In this document: in pieces, positions 4,456 to 5,523 of the stretch
How the letters are laid out: each line of letters starts with the position of its first letter
How positions within the stretch are numbered: position 1 is the first letter of the stretch
From: an uncultured Verrucomicrobiota bacterium
GTDB lineage: Bacteria; Verrucomicrobiota; Verrucomicrobiia; Limisphaerales; UBA9464
Length of the DNA stretch: 5,523 bases
Reading direction: 5' to 3'
Assembly: GCA_903864375.1 (NCBI GenBank)
Contig: CAIPFS010000123.1
Span: forward strand, 1 to 5,523
The notes under the pieces: model-generated
What the model saw: only the letters and a program-made list of their open reading frames with translations
Told to the model about the DNA's origin: nothing
The model's database searches: none
Program-made: the position numbers and the translations under genes

Positions 4456-4881
4456 TCAACCGACGATGTCGATGCCCATGTTGCGGGCGGTACCGCACAC
4501 CGTGCGGAAGGCCGCCTCTTCATTGGAGGCATTCATGTCGGGAAGCTTGATCTTGACGATCTCAAGGACCTGTTTACGGGTGACCTTGCCCACCTTTTCC
4601 TTGTGGGGGACCTTCGATCCGGAGGCGATGCCAGCGGCCTTCTTGAGAAGGACCGAAGCCGGAGGCGACTTGAGGATGAAGGTGAACGATTTATCCTGAT
4701 AAATCGTGATCACGACCGGGATGACGAGACCGGCCTTGTCCTTGGTGGCGGCGTTGAATTCCTTGCAGAACGCCATGATGTTAATGCCCTGGGAACCGAG
4801 GGCGGGACCGACCGGCGGTGCCGGGTTGGCTTGGCCAGCGGAAATCTGGAGCTTGACCATGCCGGTTACTTTTTTTGCCAT
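4456..4881 (-). CDS. rplK: 50S ribosomal protein L11
   Basis: This encodes the 141-aa L11 protein, which binds the GTPase-associated region of 23S rRNA with L10 and L7/L12 and supports factor binding and the stringent response. The length is standard. The N-terminal domain (1-70) shows the hallmark run MVKLQISAGQANPAPPVGPA (8-27), then LGSQGINIMAFCKEFN. The hinge proline segment KSPPASVLLKKAAG (71-84) leads to the RNA-binding C-terminal domain with GKVTRKQVLEI and CGTARNMGIDIVG at the end. The ATG at 4881 is fixed by the conserved MAKKV start. The leader CTTCATTCACTCTCGTT has no Shine-Dalgarno sequence, notable for such a highly expressed gene. It lies 67 bp downstream of nusG in the same direction and is surely co-transcribed. 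The usual next gene, rplA (L1), is absent: a terminator hairpin and a convergent gene follow instead. Confidence 0.98.
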   Translation of the reverse strand: MAKKVTGMVKLQISAGQANPAPPVGPALGSQGINIMAFCKEFNAATKDKAGLVIPVVITIYQDKSFTFILKSPPASVLLKKAAGIASGSKVPHKEKVGKVTRKQVLEIVKIKLPDMNASNEEAAFRTVCGTARNMGIDIVG

Positions 4882-4948
4882 AACGAGAGTGAATGAAGCG
4901 GATTGGGCTAAAACGGAATTGGCTTATTGGAAGTGTGCAGGACCCGGA

Positions 4949-5497
4949 TCACGCCTTTTCGACCTGCCAGTATTCCAACTCAACGGGGGTTTTGCGACCA
5001 AAAATATCGACCGTCACCTTCAGCTTGCCCCTGTCGGGCTCGATCTCCTCGATCATGCCGCTGAAATTGAGGAACGGTCCGTCGTTGATCTTGACGGTCT
5101 CACCGATGTCAAAGCTGACCTTGGGACGCTCGGCATCCTCACTGTCCATGACCTGGTCTTTGATGACTTGAATCTCGTCGGGCGAGACCTCGGTGGGACG
5201 TTCGCCGCCGATGAAGCCGATGACTCCCTGGATATCCTTGATGAAGTACCAGGGCCGTTCCATGGGGCGGTTGTGTTCGTCCAGCAGGGCCATGTCGATG
5301 TAGACATAACCCGGATGCAATTTCCGGTTGGTCACCATCTTCTTGCCGCCGCGCACTTCCACGACTTTTTCCATGGGGAGGAGCACCTCGCGGACATACG
5401 GCTCCATTTCGTCGGTCTTGACCCGTTTTAGCAACGAATCACGGACCTTCTGTTCCTGGCCGGCCAGGACATGGAGAACAAACCACTGGAATTTCAT
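4949..5497 (-). CDS. nusG: Transcription elongation/termination factor NusG
   Basis: This encodes the 182-aa NusG, which binds the clamp of RNA polymerase through its N-terminal NGN domain and links it to Rho or to ribosomal protein S10 through its KOW domain. The NGN domain covers about residues 1-105: FQWFVLHVLAGQEQKVRDSL, VREVLLPMEKV, HPGYVYIDM (61-69), WYFIKDIQGVIGFIGG. The KOW domain is at about 127-182: FDIGETVKINDGPFLNFSGM (129-148), EEIEPDRGKLKVTVDIFGR, then VELEYWQVEKA. It is complete and of usual length. The ATG at 5497 is set by the conserved start, with no clear ribosome binding site. secE would be expected upstream, beyond the window end. The 67-bp gap to rplK holds no evident terminator. 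Confidence 0.98.
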   Translation of the reverse strand: MKFQWFVLHVLAGQEQKVRDSLLKRVKTDEMEPYVREVLLPMEKVVEVRGGKKMVTNRKLHPGYVYIDMALLDEHNRPMERPWYFIKDIQGVIGFIGGERPTEVSPDEIQVIKDQVMDSEDAERPKVSFDIGETVKINDGPFLNFSGMIEEIEPDRGKLKVTVDIFGRKTPVELEYWQVEKA

Positions 5498-5523
5498 GGA
5501 TAGAGCTTTTGACGGTGCCGATC

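Noticed and set aside
4882..4948. L1-binding leader ahead of rplK
   Set aside because: The 67-bp gap shows no hairpin I can match to the known L1 target, so I did not annotate one.
4706..5431. + strand open frame of 241 codons
   Set aside because: It is antisense to nusG and rplK, both unmistakable, and its product is Asp/His/Leu-rich with no family resemblance.
1..5523. CRISPR array, tRNA, rRNA or riboswitch
   Set aside because: No regularly spaced short direct repeats, no cloverleaf with a T-arm consensus and no known riboswitch core were found on either strand.

Overview
This 5.5 kb window is GC-rich bacterial chromosome, most likely from a member of the Verrucomicrobiota or a related PVC-group bacterium. 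That placement is an inference from the style of the glutaredoxin, of the small arginine- and tryptophan-rich protein and of nusG-rplK, and from the lack of a clear Shine-Dalgarno sequence even in front of rplK. No rRNA, tRNA, CRISPR array or transposase is visible.

Layout. Positions 1-124 are the right-hand part of a dispersed palindromic repeat. The repeat recurs in the same orientation, complete, at 1751-1923. The complete copy has inverted REP-like ends (a GTAG-type tetranucleotide followed by a short bulged hairpin), so it looks like a REPIN, a mobile element with no genes of its own. Between the two copies lie a VapBC-type toxin-antitoxin pair (228-964, + strand; AbrB-fold antitoxin and PIN-domain toxin, ATGA overlap) and, convergent with it, the remains of a SIR2-TPR gene (1674 down to 965, - strand). 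That gene keeps its NAD-binding N-terminus and its TPR C-terminus in different frames, with most of the SIR2 domain missing. The block therefore reads as a small defence or accessory island bounded by repeats.

From 1929 to about 4340 come ordinary housekeeping and stress genes. A Tat-exported sulfite-oxidase-family molybdenum enzyme (- strand, its 3' end 5 bp from the REPIN) is divergent from a monothiol-type glutaredoxin. The glutaredoxin is followed almost without a gap by a GNAT acetyltransferase that resembles spermidine/spermine N1-acetyltransferase. A 67-aa protein of unknown function comes next, preceded by a hairpin.

A strong 11-bp GC-rich hairpin at 4367-4394 separates this + strand group from a - strand transcription/translation operon, nusG then rplK (L11). 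The rplA gene normally found directly after rplK is not there: rplK is followed by the terminator-like hairpin and a convergent gene.

The most unusual items are the REPIN-like repeat with its three matching hairpins, the eroded SIR2-TPR gene beside vapBC, and a sulfite-oxidase homologue that appears to lack several sulfate-pocket residues.
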